Assembly: GCA_964525185.1 (NCBI GenBank)
Contig: CAZGFQ010000010.1
Coordinates: 1-64,000 of the forward strand
DNA from: JABHGY01 sp964525185
GTDB taxonomy: Bacteria; Fidelibacterota; Marinisomatia; Marinisomatales; UBA1611
Reading direction: 5' to 3'
DNA length: 64,000 bases
The position numbers and the translations under genes were made by a program. Positions 44,237 through 52,486 of this stretch are shown one piece after another. The notes beneath the pieces are model-generated. The model searched no databases. It was given only the letters and a program-made list of their open reading frames with translations, and was not told the origin of the DNA. Each line of letters opens with the position of its first letter. The first letter of the stretch is position 1.

Positions 44237-44279
44237 TTCCTTTCCACCTATATAATATTTAGCTATACTTACCCTGCTT

Positions 44280-44366
44280 ATGAAGTGCCCTAATTACAAC
44301 GACATCCTTGTTAATAATAATAACAATAATAACGCTAATAATAGTAGCGTGGGGGATATCGTGTAG
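44280..44366 (+). CDS. Asn-rich leader peptide controlling asnB
   Basis: A 28-codon ORF starting ATG AAG TGC CCT AAT TAC AAC and ending GAT ATC GTG TAG. Eleven of the 28 residues are asparagine: positions 5 and 7, seven consecutive codons at 44313-44333 (mixed AAT and AAC), and two more at 44337-44342. It is followed after 27 bases by a strong intrinsic terminator and then by asparagine synthetase. A leader peptide rich in the product amino acid, upstream of its biosynthetic gene, is the hallmark of ribosome-mediated attenuation (as known for trp, his, leu, thr and phe). Use of two Asn codons argues against a simple microsatellite. No good Shine-Dalgarno is seen, which weakens the translation claim slightly. 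Confidence 0.75.
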   Translation: MKCPNYNDILVNNNNNNNANNSSVGDIV

Positions 44367-44400
44367 CCTGGGCAACCATGAAAATTACACAAACCCCCAC
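44349..44400 (+). promoter_or_regulatory. Predicted antiterminator pairing of the asnB attenuator
   Basis: GTGGGGG at 44349-44355, within the last codons of the leader ORF, is complementary to CCCCCAC at 44394-44400, the left arm of the terminator. A ribosome stalled on the early Asn codons leaves GTGGGGG free to capture the terminator arm, so transcription continues. A ribosome that reaches the TAG at 44364 covers it, and the terminator forms. This is inferred from complementarity. Confidence 0.65.
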
Positions 44401-44427
44401 AGCGAAAGCTTGTGGGGGTTTTTTTTT
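44393..44427 (+). terminator. Attenuator terminator upstream of asnB
   Basis: CCCCCACAGC and GCTTGTGGGGG pair with one bulged base around a GAAA tetraloop, followed by nine T residues. It stands 27 bases before the asnB start with no gene in between except the leader peptide, so its only apparent role is conditional termination in front of asnB. Confidence 0.88.
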
Positions 44428-44453
44428 ACTTAAAATAAAGGAAGAGAAACAAA

Positions 44454-46042
44454 TGTGCGGAATCGTATCTTACGCTGGAGCTAACTTTTCGTTGGATGAA
44501 ATAAAAATACACGTCGATAAAATTCAATATCGCGGACCAGACAATTCACATTACGAAAGTGTATCTGAAAATATACATTTTATTTTTCATCGATTAGCAA
44601 TTATGGGGTTATCGGATGATGGAAACCAACCCATGAAACACCCTGAAGATGATTCAATTACACTTATTTGCAATGGTGAGATATATAACTATCAACAATT
44701 AGCCCAGCAATATGACTTTGACATCCATTCAGGAAGTGATTGCGAAATAATTCTCTTCATGTATAAGAAATTTGGAATTGAAAAAACAATTCAAGAGCTT
44801 GATGGTGTTTTTATGTTTGTTATTTATGATGAGGTCAATAATGAACTATTATCGGGCAGAGATCCTATGGGCGTTCGGCCAGGTTTTATTGGTCGTAATA
44901 AAGAAGATGTTTTTATTTCATCTGAAGCAAAGGTTCTCTCGGACTTATGTGACTCTATTATTCCTTTTGAACCGGGTACTTGGTGGTCTTCTAGGGATCC
45001 AAAAACGTTTAATAGATATTTTACTTATCCTACTCCCATCAGCTCAATAAATGATGAAGAAGAGATTTGTGAATCTATCCGCCATCACCTAACATCAGCT
45101 GTTAATAAAAGACTAATGTCTGATAGAGAAATAGGCTGTTTACTTTCGGGCGGTTTGGATTCAAGCCTTATAACAGGTTTGGTGGCAAAAGAATATAATG
45201 GCCGCGGGTTAAACACATTTTCTATTGGGATGGATGGAAGCGTTGATTTGGAGTACGCTAAAGAAGTTGCTGAATTTTTGGGCACTAAACATCATGAAAT
45301 AAAGCTTACCCGGCAGGACTTTTTAAATGCGATTGATACAGTCATTTACAATATTGAATCATTTGATACAACAACTGTTCGGGCAAGTGTGGGAAACTAT
45401 CTTGTTTCAAAATATATTTCAGAAAATTCCAACTGTAAAGTTATTTTCAACGGAGATGGCGCAGATGAAGTTTGCTGCGGCTATGTATATTTAAAAAATG
45501 CCCCATCTTCTGAAGCTTTACAGATTGAAAGTGAACGATTAGTAGAAGAAATATATCTATATGATGTATTAAGGTCTGATAGAAGCATAAGCTCAAATGG
45601 CCTTGAGGCAAGAACGCCATTTTTGGATAAAGCATTTGTTAAATATTATCTTTCAATTCGCCCTGAACTAAAACAATTTGATGGAGAAAAGCGGCTTGAA
45701 AAGTATTTACTGAGAAAAGCCTTTGATGGTATGGGTATTATTCCAGATTCAGTTTTATGGAGAAGGAAGTGTGCCTTTTCAGATGGTGTTAGCTCACAAA
45801 AAACATCCTGGCATACAACGGTTCAATCATTTGTGGATAAGCATATTTCAGATGAAGAATTTGATAGAGAAATTAAATTAATTGAACACTGTACTCCTGT
45901 TTTAAAAGAAAGTTATTATTATCGAAAAGTATATCAATCGTTTTTTGGAAAGCATGATAATTTAATTCCAAAATTCTGGATGCCTCAGTGGACAGATGTA
46001 ATTGATCCATCAGCTAGAGAATTGTCAGGATATAAAGAATAG
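44454..46042 (+). CDS. asnB: Asparagine synthetase (glutamine-hydrolysing) AsnB
   Basis: 529 residues. The start must be the ATG at 44454, because the family needs Met-Cys-Gly with Cys2 as the glutaminase nucleophile; AAAGGAAG lies upstream. The N-terminal Ntn domain has QYRGPDNS, HRLAIMGLSDDGNQPM, LICNGEIYNYQQL and GSDCEIIL. The synthetase domain has the PP loop GCLLSGGLDSSLITGL, LNTFSIGM, FNGDGADEVCCGY and LEARTPFLDKAFV. It converts aspartate, glutamine and ATP to asparagine. The frame is open upstream to an ATG at 44378, running through the terminator; that extension would bury the catalytic Cys and is rejected. Expression is predicted to be controlled by the preceding Asn attenuator. Confidence 0.95.
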
Positions 46043-46051
46043 GTTGTTTTA

Positions 46052-47344
46052 TTAAACCGTGTGAGCTGGGATTACAGTTTTATTTGTGTCTGTGTAAAGG
46101 CCAAGTGCGATATATTTTTCGCAAACTGCATCTGCATATGCCTCAGAAAAAAATGATCCAACTTTAAATACGGTGCCGCCTCTTTCTTTTATTGGTTTAA
46201 GATCTGGGAATATTTCTTTCACCGATTGAATTTGTTCTTCGCCTTGTGGAACTATATTCACATCAAAAACGGTTATATCACCACCTTTTTCAACGCTGAT
46301 ATAATGAGATATCATTCCTGTAAATTCTGCGATTGCCACTGCTTCTTCTTCAGTTACCTCGTCGTCTGCCTCAGCCATTAGATTAATTAAGTCGGTTAAC
46401 CCCGAAGCAACATCTAAGTCTGGTTTTTCGTCTAAGTAAGATTGTACAAGCTCTTTTAATTCAACAAGGTTGGTAACTTGTTCGGGTTTCCCAGCCTTTA
46501 GCTCGGGAATATCAATATGCCATTTATCAGCAAAATCATTAATTAAATCTATTTCCTCCTGTGCGATGTCATCATCAATAGCTGCTAACTTTGTCAAAAT
46601 ATTGATGATTTTTTGAGCACCCTTTGGGCGAAGCATGGCATTTAATAATTCTCCAGACTCCTTCTTTTCGAGATTTAAAGCTTCTATAAATAATGTAAAA
46701 AAACTTTTTCCTCTATTTGCTTCTACAAAAACACCGGCGCCAATTAAAGTAAAAATAATCGCCAAAGATAATCCTAGAACAACTTTTCCAGCTGAGAAAT
46801 AATCGTGTGTAATAAAAATATTATTCAACAAAAAAGGAACACCGACCGCAAAACCTAACAATGCAGCAACAATTGAAATACTACTAGCAACTTCTTCATT
46901 TTTACGTCGTTTCCATATTTTATTTACCTTTAAATAAGCCTGCATTATAGAAAATAATAATGCACTTGAAACTAAAATGGATAATAGTTTCTTAAATAGT
47001 CCTGGTAAGGCATATAAAAAATATTCTTCAACTTTTTTGCCGCTGTCTGTTTCTTTTACAGTTATTATTTCTGATGATTTGGCTTCTAATGTATATGCGT
47101 TTTTTGCTGATATATTATCTGCCTGAAGCGAACCGTTTACTCTGTTAAAAACCAACTTTGAGCCATCATTAAACTTAAGCTTTGTTTGATTTTGATCTAC
47201 CGAAACGAATATAGAATCTCCAGTTTCCTTTGAGTGGTAAAAGCCTTCGGTTACTTCTATAGCGTATCCATAAGCAAATGGAATAATAAAAAAAGCTAAA
47301 GCTATGATTTGGTGAGTTTTTGTCATAATTGTAGAGCGTTTCAT
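46052..47344 (-). CDS. Membrane protein with TerB-like domains and SPOR-like C-terminus
   Basis: 430 residues. A signal-like N-terminus, a periplasmic stretch (about 30-105), then four hydrophobic segments (about 105-215). A cytosolic-type TerB-like helical region follows, with two related acidic motifs, AAIDDDIAQEEIDLINDFADKW and AEADDEVTEEEAVAIAEF. These resemble the metal-binding TerB/DnaJ-like TerB repeats. The last 45 residues (GGTVFKVGSFFSEAYADAVCEKYIALGL) look SPOR-like. A role in tellurite resistance is not implied. An alternative ATG lies 18 bases in (47326). It is convergent with asnB and separated from it by nine bases. Confidence 0.55.
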   Translation of the reverse strand: MKRSTIMTKTHQIIALAFFIIPFAYGYAIEVTEGFYHSKETGDSIFVSVDQNQTKLKFNDGSKLVFNRVNGSLQADNISAKNAYTLEAKSSEIITVKETDSGKKVEEYFLYALPGLFKKLLSILVSSALLFSIMQAYLKVNKIWKRRKNEEVASSISIVAALLGFAVGVPFLLNNIFITHDYFSAGKVVLGLSLAIIFTLIGAGVFVEANRGKSFFTLFIEALNLEKKESGELLNAMLRPKGAQKIINILTKLAAIDDDIAQEEIDLINDFADKWHIDIPELKAGKPEQVTNLVELKELVQSYLDEKPDLDVASGLTDLINLMAEADDEVTEEEAVAIAEFTGMISHYISVEKGGDITVFDVNIVPQGEEQIQSVKEIFPDLKPIKERGGTVFKVGSFFSEAYADAVCEKYIALGLYTDTNKTVIPAHTV

Positions 47345-47418
47345 AATTAAACTATTGTTTTATTATTTATTAAATTTCGGAAATCTAAAAATAATTTTTA
47401 ATATTATAGACTTGTTTT

Positions 47419-48816
47419 TTAGGCTGTTATTTCAAAGTCGGCAGTAAAATGCCTTAAAAAGGGCGGTTGCTTTTTAATCCGATATCCTTTCAGTTTTTCT
47501 TTTGATTCAAATATTTCTTTCATGACCTCAATAACATAATCAATATGGCTTTGAGTATGTGTTCTTCGTGGTAAAGCAAGTCGAACCAATTCCATTTCTG
47601 ACGGTGTTTCTTCTCCCGTTTCTTGATTTACTTTTCCAAACATAACAGATCCAATTTCCACCGTCCTAATTCCTCCTGCAATATACATTTCAACTGAAAG
47701 AGATTGACCTGGATACTGTAACGGTGGAATATGAGGTAATAATTCTTTTGCATCGATATAGATAGCATGTCCCCCAGGAGGTTGTAAAATTGGGTACCCA
47801 ATTTCTGTTAAATGTTCTCCTAAGTACCGGGTTTCAGACACACGATAATGTAAATAACTTTCATCTAGTGCTTCTTGCAACCCTACAGCTAATGCATCTA
47901 GATCTCTGCCAGCTAAGCCACCATACGTTGGAAACCCTTCTGTTAATATAAGCAAATCTTTTTGTTTTTGTGCCATTAAATCATCATTTGTACATAAAAA
48001 GCCACCAATATTAGCCATACCATCTTTTTTGGCGCTCATAGTGCAACCGTCACCATAATTCATCATTTCCTGAACAATTTCTTTAATAGATTTGTCTTGA
48101 TATCCTTCTTCACGTTCTTTGATAAAATATGCATTTTCTGCAAAACGAGCTGCATCGAAATATAGCGGAATACCATATTCGGACAAAACAGCCTTAACTT
48201 GTTTTACATTTTGCATGGATACTGGCTGCCCGCCTCCTGAATTATTTGTAATGGTAATCATACATAAAGGAATATTATTAGACCCATGTTTTTCAATTTC
48301 TGATTTTAATTTTTCCACATCCATATTCCCCTTAAATGGGTGAATTTTTTTTGGATCTTTTCCTTCTGTAATTACAAGATCTAATGCTGTGGCTCCTTGA
48401 TATTCAACATTGGCTCTTGTTGTATCAAAATGTGTATTATTAGGTACAACGGACCCTTTTTGACACATAACAGAAAACAATATTCTTTCTGCGGCTCGAC
48501 CCTGGTGTGTTGGAATTACATGCTTGAACCCAAAGATATCTTTTACGGATGCTTCAAATCTTTGAAAACTTTGACTCCCGGCGTATGATTCGTCACCTCT
48601 CATAATGGCGGCCCATTGTTCAGAGCTCATGGCTCCTGTTCCGCTATCCGTTAACAAATCAATTAATACATCCTGGGCGTTTACTTTAAATAAGTTATAG
48701 TTTGCATTTTTTATAGTTTTTTCTCGCTCACGTCGCGTTGTCATTTTTATGGGTTCTACCGACTTTATAACAAAGGGTTCTATAACTGTTCTAAATATTG
48801 ATTCTTTTTGTTTCAT
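47419..48816 (-). CDS. PLP-dependent beta-eliminating lyase (tryptophanase/tyrosine phenol-lyase family)
   Basis: 465 residues, family length 456-471. QGRAAERILF, FDTTRANVEYQGATALDL, ITNNSGGGQPVSMQN, YFDAARFAENAYFI and TMSAKKDGMANIGGFLC (the lysine of the SAKKD motif holds PLP) are followed by EGFPTYGGLAGRDLDALAVGLQEA and FLRHFTADFE. FDTTR is closer to tryptophanase (FDTT) while NIGGFLC and GLAGRD are closer to tyrosine phenol-lyase, so substrate is uncertain: tryptophan to indole, or tyrosine to phenol, with pyruvate and ammonia. It is a monocistronic minus-strand gene following a motor operon on the same strand. Confidence 0.85.
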   Translation of the reverse strand: MKQKESIFRTVIEPFVIKSVEPIKMTTRREREKTIKNANYNLFKVNAQDVLIDLLTDSGTGAMSSEQWAAIMRGDESYAGSQSFQRFEASVKDIFGFKHVIPTHQGRAAERILFSVMCQKGSVVPNNTHFDTTRANVEYQGATALDLVITEGKDPKKIHPFKGNMDVEKLKSEIEKHGSNNIPLCMITITNNSGGGQPVSMQNVKQVKAVLSEYGIPLYFDAARFAENAYFIKEREEGYQDKSIKEIVQEMMNYGDGCTMSAKKDGMANIGGFLCTNDDLMAQKQKDLLILTEGFPTYGGLAGRDLDALAVGLQEALDESYLHYRVSETRYLGEHLTEIGYPILQPPGGHAIYIDAKELLPHIPPLQYPGQSLSVEMYIAGGIRTVEIGSVMFGKVNQETGEETPSEMELVRLALPRRTHTQSHIDYVIEVMKEIFESKEKLKGYRIKKQPPFLRHFTADFEITA

Positions 48817-48842
48817 GTGCTTGATCTAATCCTTTAAAAATG

Positions 48843-48874
48843 AAAAAGCCTCCACGAAAACATGAAGGCTTTTT
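48843..48874 (-). terminator. Terminator of the motor operon
   Basis: AAAAAGCCT and AGGCTTTTT arms around a 14-base loop, 20 bases past the fliG-like stop on the minus strand. It closes the six-gene motor cluster before the lyase gene. Confidence 0.8.
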
Positions 48875-48894
48875 GTTAAAATATTGGGTTAAAA

Positions 48895-49824
48895 TTATTC
48901 AATCATTTCTCCGCCGCCAAGCATATCCGCTAAATTAATTGCGCCATCTTCCTCCATTTTTTTTGCAGCTGTTACAATTGCTTTACGGGCACCATCAACT
49001 TCACGCTTAGCAACAGCACCTTCAACAGGTTCATACATGGCTTGTTTCTTTTGTGGGAGGTTATCAATTACACGATCAACCTTTTCTTGCTCAATGCCTT
49101 TCATGGCCATTGCGAGAGAGTCTAACTCAACTGAATTCATTAGATCGCGGATGATATTGTCTGGGAAAAATTCAAAAATATCCTCAAAAGTCAGGTAATA
49201 CTTTTTAACATCTTTATATAACTCGGGATCATCATTTTGAATAGCAGCTAAATATTTTTCTTCTTCGTCAGAGCTCATTGAACCGATAATTTCCGCAATT
49301 TCTTTTCCACCACCTCTAGAAAAATCTACTGTTTTCGGTAAAAAGTGCGACTTTTCTCGAAGCTTATTAGCAACTTCAATTATACCTTCTAAAGGAACAT
49401 CGTCTAATCCGCCTAATTCTAACAGAATGGCTCCTTTATCTTCTGGTGCCATTCTATTTAAAATATTCATTCGTTTGTCTGATTCAAGTTGCGCCATTAC
49501 AATAGCCACTACTCTTGTATCTTCTTTTGAGACCAGAGCAATCATTTGTTCGTCGTTAAGATGTTGTAAAAATTCAAATGGTTTTAATGGGCCATCATCT
49601 TTTGTTTGATAATCTTCACTTAAAAAACTAAAATAGAATTCTTCCATAATGCGTTTTTTAACAGCAAACGAAATTTCACCTAGCTCTCTTACGGTGGAAC
49701 GGATTTTTCTAATATCTGTCTTTGAAAGATCTTGAATCAAATTCATGGCAAGACTTTCACCAAGAATTGAAAAAAGAATTGAAACCTTTTGAAGCCCCGA
49801 TAATCGGTTGTAATCAGTAATCAT
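48895..49824 (-). CDS. FliG-like rotor protein lacking the FliM-binding motif
   Basis: 309 residues (flagellar FliG about 330). The N-terminal domain starts RLSGLQKVSILFSILGESLAMNLI, the FliG start that binds FliF. The middle domain is at about 80-170 and the Gly-Gly hinge GGGKEIAEIIGSM at 171-183. The C-terminal torque domain includes YYLTFEDIFEFFPDNIIRDLM and SLAMAMKGIEQEKVDRVIDNL, and ends AAKKMEEDGAINLADML. The canonical middle-domain EHPQ-T-I-A, the FliM contact, is EDTRVVA at 101-107 here. By memory alignment the torque-helix Lys and one Arg/Lys remain, but the paired Asp residues are shifted. Last gene of the operon, after the fliF-like gene. No FliM or FliN is nearby. Confidence 0.85.
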   Translation of the reverse strand: MITDYNRLSGLQKVSILFSILGESLAMNLIQDLSKTDIRKIRSTVRELGEISFAVKKRIMEEFYFSFLSEDYQTKDDGPLKPFEFLQHLNDEQMIALVSKEDTRVVAIVMAQLESDKRMNILNRMAPEDKGAILLELGGLDDVPLEGIIEVANKLREKSHFLPKTVDFSRGGGKEIAEIIGSMSSDEEEKYLAAIQNDDPELYKDVKKYYLTFEDIFEFFPDNIIRDLMNSVELDSLAMAMKGIEQEKVDRVIDNLPQKKQAMYEPVEGAVAKREVDGARKAIVTAAKKMEEDGAINLADMLGGGEMIE

Positions 49825-49833
49825 ATTTTACCT

Positions 49834-51618
49834 CTACTTCTTCTTTTTCTTGCCAGAATCATCGTCACTACTTTCTTCTGGCTCAGGAGCAGGTGCTTCT
49901 GGTTCAGGTTCAGGAGGCGCCGGCGCTTCCATCCAATCTTTTACAATTTGAGTTGTTTTGTCGGGTTGTCCTACGCTCATTGATATTACAGATTTCCTTA
50001 TATCATTCACCTCACTTTGTAAAACGCTTGGGTCATCTTCAATCGATTTTGGAGCTTGATGTGGCTCCACAGAAGAAGCTGGTGCTGGATCCTTTGCTTC
50101 TGGTTTAGGTTCAGGTTCTTCGACAACTACCGGTTTTTCTTCAACTATTTCCTTTTCCTCTTTTTTCGGTTTTTCTTCTGATTTCTTTTTCTTTTTTTTC
50201 TTTCGCTTTTTTCTAGGAGGTGGAGGATACATCCATGGTGGAGCTGCTGGTTGTTTGGACTTATTCATAACCAAGACGACCAATAGAAGCGCTGCTACCC
50301 CACTAACAAGTGCCAATAAAATAGTTTTCATATCTGGGCCAGCATTTTCAATTTCAGTTTGAAGTTGATCTAATTCTGTTTGGGTAGCTTCAAGCATTGC
50401 AAGTTTTTCTTCAATTAATGAGTCTCTTGATGCTTTTTCTTTTTCTTTTAAAGCTAATTCTTCAGCTATTTTATCTTCTGCAACTTTTTTAGCAGCTAAA
50501 GAATCTTTCATCATTGCAGTTAATAACATACCCTGCAGTGTTTTGAGTTTTGTATCTAAGTTGGAATATTTAACCGAGTCAACAGTTGATTGTTTAACGA
50601 CATCTTCATCTTGAGCTGAACCTAACATTTCTTTAAGGGCAGAAATTTCGTCATTCAACACTTGCAACTTAAGAGAGTCGCTTTTAAGCATTGCATTTTT
50701 TTCTTCCTGAAAAGCGCGCTCTCGTGCTTCCATCTTTAGTTGGGCAATTTCGCTTTGCAATAAATCTTCTACAGATGTGATTCGCGCAGCTTCTTCATCC
50801 CTATATCGTTGTAACTCTTTTCTCCAGCTTTCTTCTCTAGTATCCGTGTCAATGACACGCTTATTTTCGAGTAATTCTATTTTTTCAGCAATATTTTTAA
50901 GTAAAATCGTTTCAGCAGATCGTTGATCTCTGCGTTCTTTAAAACTTGCAGTCATTATTGTAAGTTTATCTCCGCGATTCCGATTAAAGTTTGCAGCGGC
51001 CATTGTGAGTTGGCGTATGTTTTCAATTAATTCTGGAGCGGCCCCTTCTTGTAATATTAAACTAATATCTACTCTTTTAACTTCGGCTCTACTCGGGCGT
51101 TTTCTAGATTTAATGATGTCTGTTTTTTGGGATGATTGTGACCGAGCTGGTGAATTTGTTTCAGGAACAATAGTAATTGTTTCCTTGACGGGCTCATGAG
51201 AATTTGTTTCAAATGTCTTCTTTTTTCCGTCAGCCATTTCAATCTCAAAACCAGGAATCGGTAATCCAACAGAATACATACCGCCGCCAGTATTAGATTT
51301 TTCTTTAGATTTTGTAGGCTCAACCGATGGAACTGTTGTTTGATATGGGGAAGTTTTTTCCGCTTTTGATGAGCTACTTCCTTTTGGAGTTACCATAGTG
51401 AATTGCTCATTCACTTCATCACTAATTTCGAGCTCAACATCGACGTTTATTACATATTTATATTCATCAACAATCTTTGATAGCGCATCTTTGATTCTTG
51501 TACGAATATTATTTTCAACCATGAGCTTTTGGGCAATATAACTTTCTTGCCCAATAGACATGCCTAGAAAAAGGAATAATCCCAATATGGCGCGTTTGTT
51601 CCTATACCCTTTTTTCAT
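49834..51618 (-). CDS. Remodelled FliF-like ring protein with periplasmic coiled coil
   Basis: 594 residues. Signal peptide 1-23. One ring-building (RBM3-like) unit is split by a Ser/Pro insert, as in FliF: NNIRTRIKDALSKIVDEYKY at 37-56 with VINVDVELEI, then VKRVDISLILQEGAAPELIE and GDKLTIMTASF at about 180-226, matching the FliF segment before its second membrane helix. A coiled coil of about 190 residues (230-420) replaces the usual direct join. The membrane helix is at 430-452 and a Lys-rich stop at 469-480. The cytoplasmic tail has DIRKSVISMSVGQPDKTTQI and VKDWM at 539-563, like the FliF C-terminal FliG-binding motif. RBM1, RBM2 and the N-terminal membrane helix of flagellar FliF are missing. 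Fits with fliG-like downstream. Confidence 0.78.
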   Translation of the reverse strand: MKKGYRNKRAILGLFLFLGMSIGQESYIAQKLMVENNIRTRIKDALSKIVDEYKYVINVDVELEISDEVNEQFTMVTPKGSSSSKAEKTSPYQTTVPSVEPTKSKEKSNTGGGMYSVGLPIPGFEIEMADGKKKTFETNSHEPVKETITIVPETNSPARSQSSQKTDIIKSRKRPSRAEVKRVDISLILQEGAAPELIENIRQLTMAAANFNRNRGDKLTIMTASFKERRDQRSAETILLKNIAEKIELLENKRVIDTDTREESWRKELQRYRDEEAARITSVEDLLQSEIAQLKMEARERAFQEEKNAMLKSDSLKLQVLNDEISALKEMLGSAQDEDVVKQSTVDSVKYSNLDTKLKTLQGMLLTAMMKDSLAAKKVAEDKIAEELALKEKEKASRDSLIEEKLAMLEATQTELDQLQTEIENAGPDMKTILLALVSGVAALLLVVLVMNKSKQPAAPPWMYPPPPRKKRKKKKKKKSEEKPKKEEKEIVEEKPVVVEEPEPKPEAKDPAPASSVEPHQAPKSIEDDPSVLQSEVNDIRKSVISMSVGQPDKTTQIVKDWMEAPAPPEPEPEAPAPEPEESSDDDSGKKKKK

Positions 51619-51641
51619 TATTCACTCCTTGTAAAAATTGT

Positions 51642-52481
51642 TTATTTCTCACCTTCAACAAAATCTGCTTTATGGTGAGATGGTTTTAGAAAAGTTATTT
51701 CAATGCGTCTGTTTTTCCCTTTTTGCTCATTCGTTGCATTGAGTTCTGATAAATATTCTTCAGTTAAATCTTTAAATTCTGCTCTACCTCTTGGGACATA
51801 CTGAGCGTATCCGGCCGCTATTAACCGCCTTGGGTCTACATTTTTATCACCTAATTCTGTTGTTATATGTCTTATAACTGCTGCTCCACGAGATGCTGAT
51901 AATTCCCAGTTACTTGGAAACTTTTTACGAATACTTTTTGGAAGTTTATCGTTGTCAGAATGACCCGCTACCTCAATTTGAAAAATACTATTTGTAATTT
52001 TTGGTGCTATTTCTTTTTCTAATAAATCTTTTAATTCTTTTTTCAAGTTTGCAGAACCTGACTTAAAACTAAAGTCACCACTTACATTTAGGGTTACACC
52101 TTTTGGACTGGTTGTTACATCAATAGGCGGATCGCCTTCTTTTCCTTCTTTTTGCATTTCTTCTTTGATTTTTTCAACCATTTCTTGAAGAGAGTCTCTA
52201 ACATCTAAAAGGTTATCCATTTTTTTTTCAAACTCACCCTCAAGCTCTGCAGCGCCTTCCATTTTAATTTTACTTCCCAACGACTTTCCTGTAGAGTTTG
52301 CCATTTCTTGGATTTTAACAGGATCCATTGTGGATAAAGCAGCAAGAAGAACAAAAAAGGCAAACAGGAGCGTCATCATGTCGGCAAAAGTACCAAACCA
52401 ACCTGGCAATCCTTCTGCAACAGAATCTTCTCCTTTTTTAAAACCTGCTTTCCATGCTTTTTTCTCTCCGGCGGTTGCCAT
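51642..52481 (-). CDS. motB: MotB-like stator protein (OmpA-domain)
   Basis: 279 residues. Basic cytoplasmic start, then one helix GWFGTFADMMTLLFAFFVLLAAL with Asp34 at the ion-carrying position. A plug/linker region follows, and an OmpA/MotB peptidoglycan-binding domain occupies about 130-270 (VEIAGHSD-type IEVAGHSDND, SNWELSASRGAAVIRHI, GKNRRIEITFLKP). With MotA it should form an ion channel anchored to the cell wall that drives the FliG-like rotor. Five bases separate it from the motA stop. Confidence 0.9.
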   Translation of the reverse strand: MATAGEKKAWKAGFKKGEDSVAEGLPGWFGTFADMMTLLFAFFVLLAALSTMDPVKIQEMANSTGKSLGSKIKMEGAAELEGEFEKKMDNLLDVRDSLQEMVEKIKEEMQKEGKEGDPPIDVTTSPKGVTLNVSGDFSFKSGSANLKKELKDLLEKEIAPKITNSIFQIEVAGHSDNDKLPKSIRKKFPSNWELSASRGAAVIRHITTELGDKNVDPRRLIAAGYAQYVPRGRAEFKDLTEEYLSELNATNEQKGKNRRIEITFLKPSHHKADFVEGEK

Positions 52482-52486
52482 CTAAA

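Noticed and set aside
44313..44342. AAT/AAC run as a simple microsatellite
   Set aside because: Codons are mixed AAT and AAC, in frame with ATG and TAG, and lie at the right distance before a terminator and asnB; a leader peptide explains more.
44209..44453. T-box riboswitch for tRNA-Asn upstream of asnB
   Set aside because: I see no T-box consensus, specifier-loop architecture or long leader; the leader ORF plus alternating hairpins is sufficient.
44378..44453. ATG 44378 as the asnB start
   Set aside because: It would place 25 residues before the catalytic Cys2, which must be exposed after Met removal; the terminator also lies inside this stretch.
46052..47344. Tellurium-resistance island based on TerB similarity
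   Set aside because: No TerC, TerD, TerZ or other ter genes occur nearby; the TerB-like fold alone is not specific.
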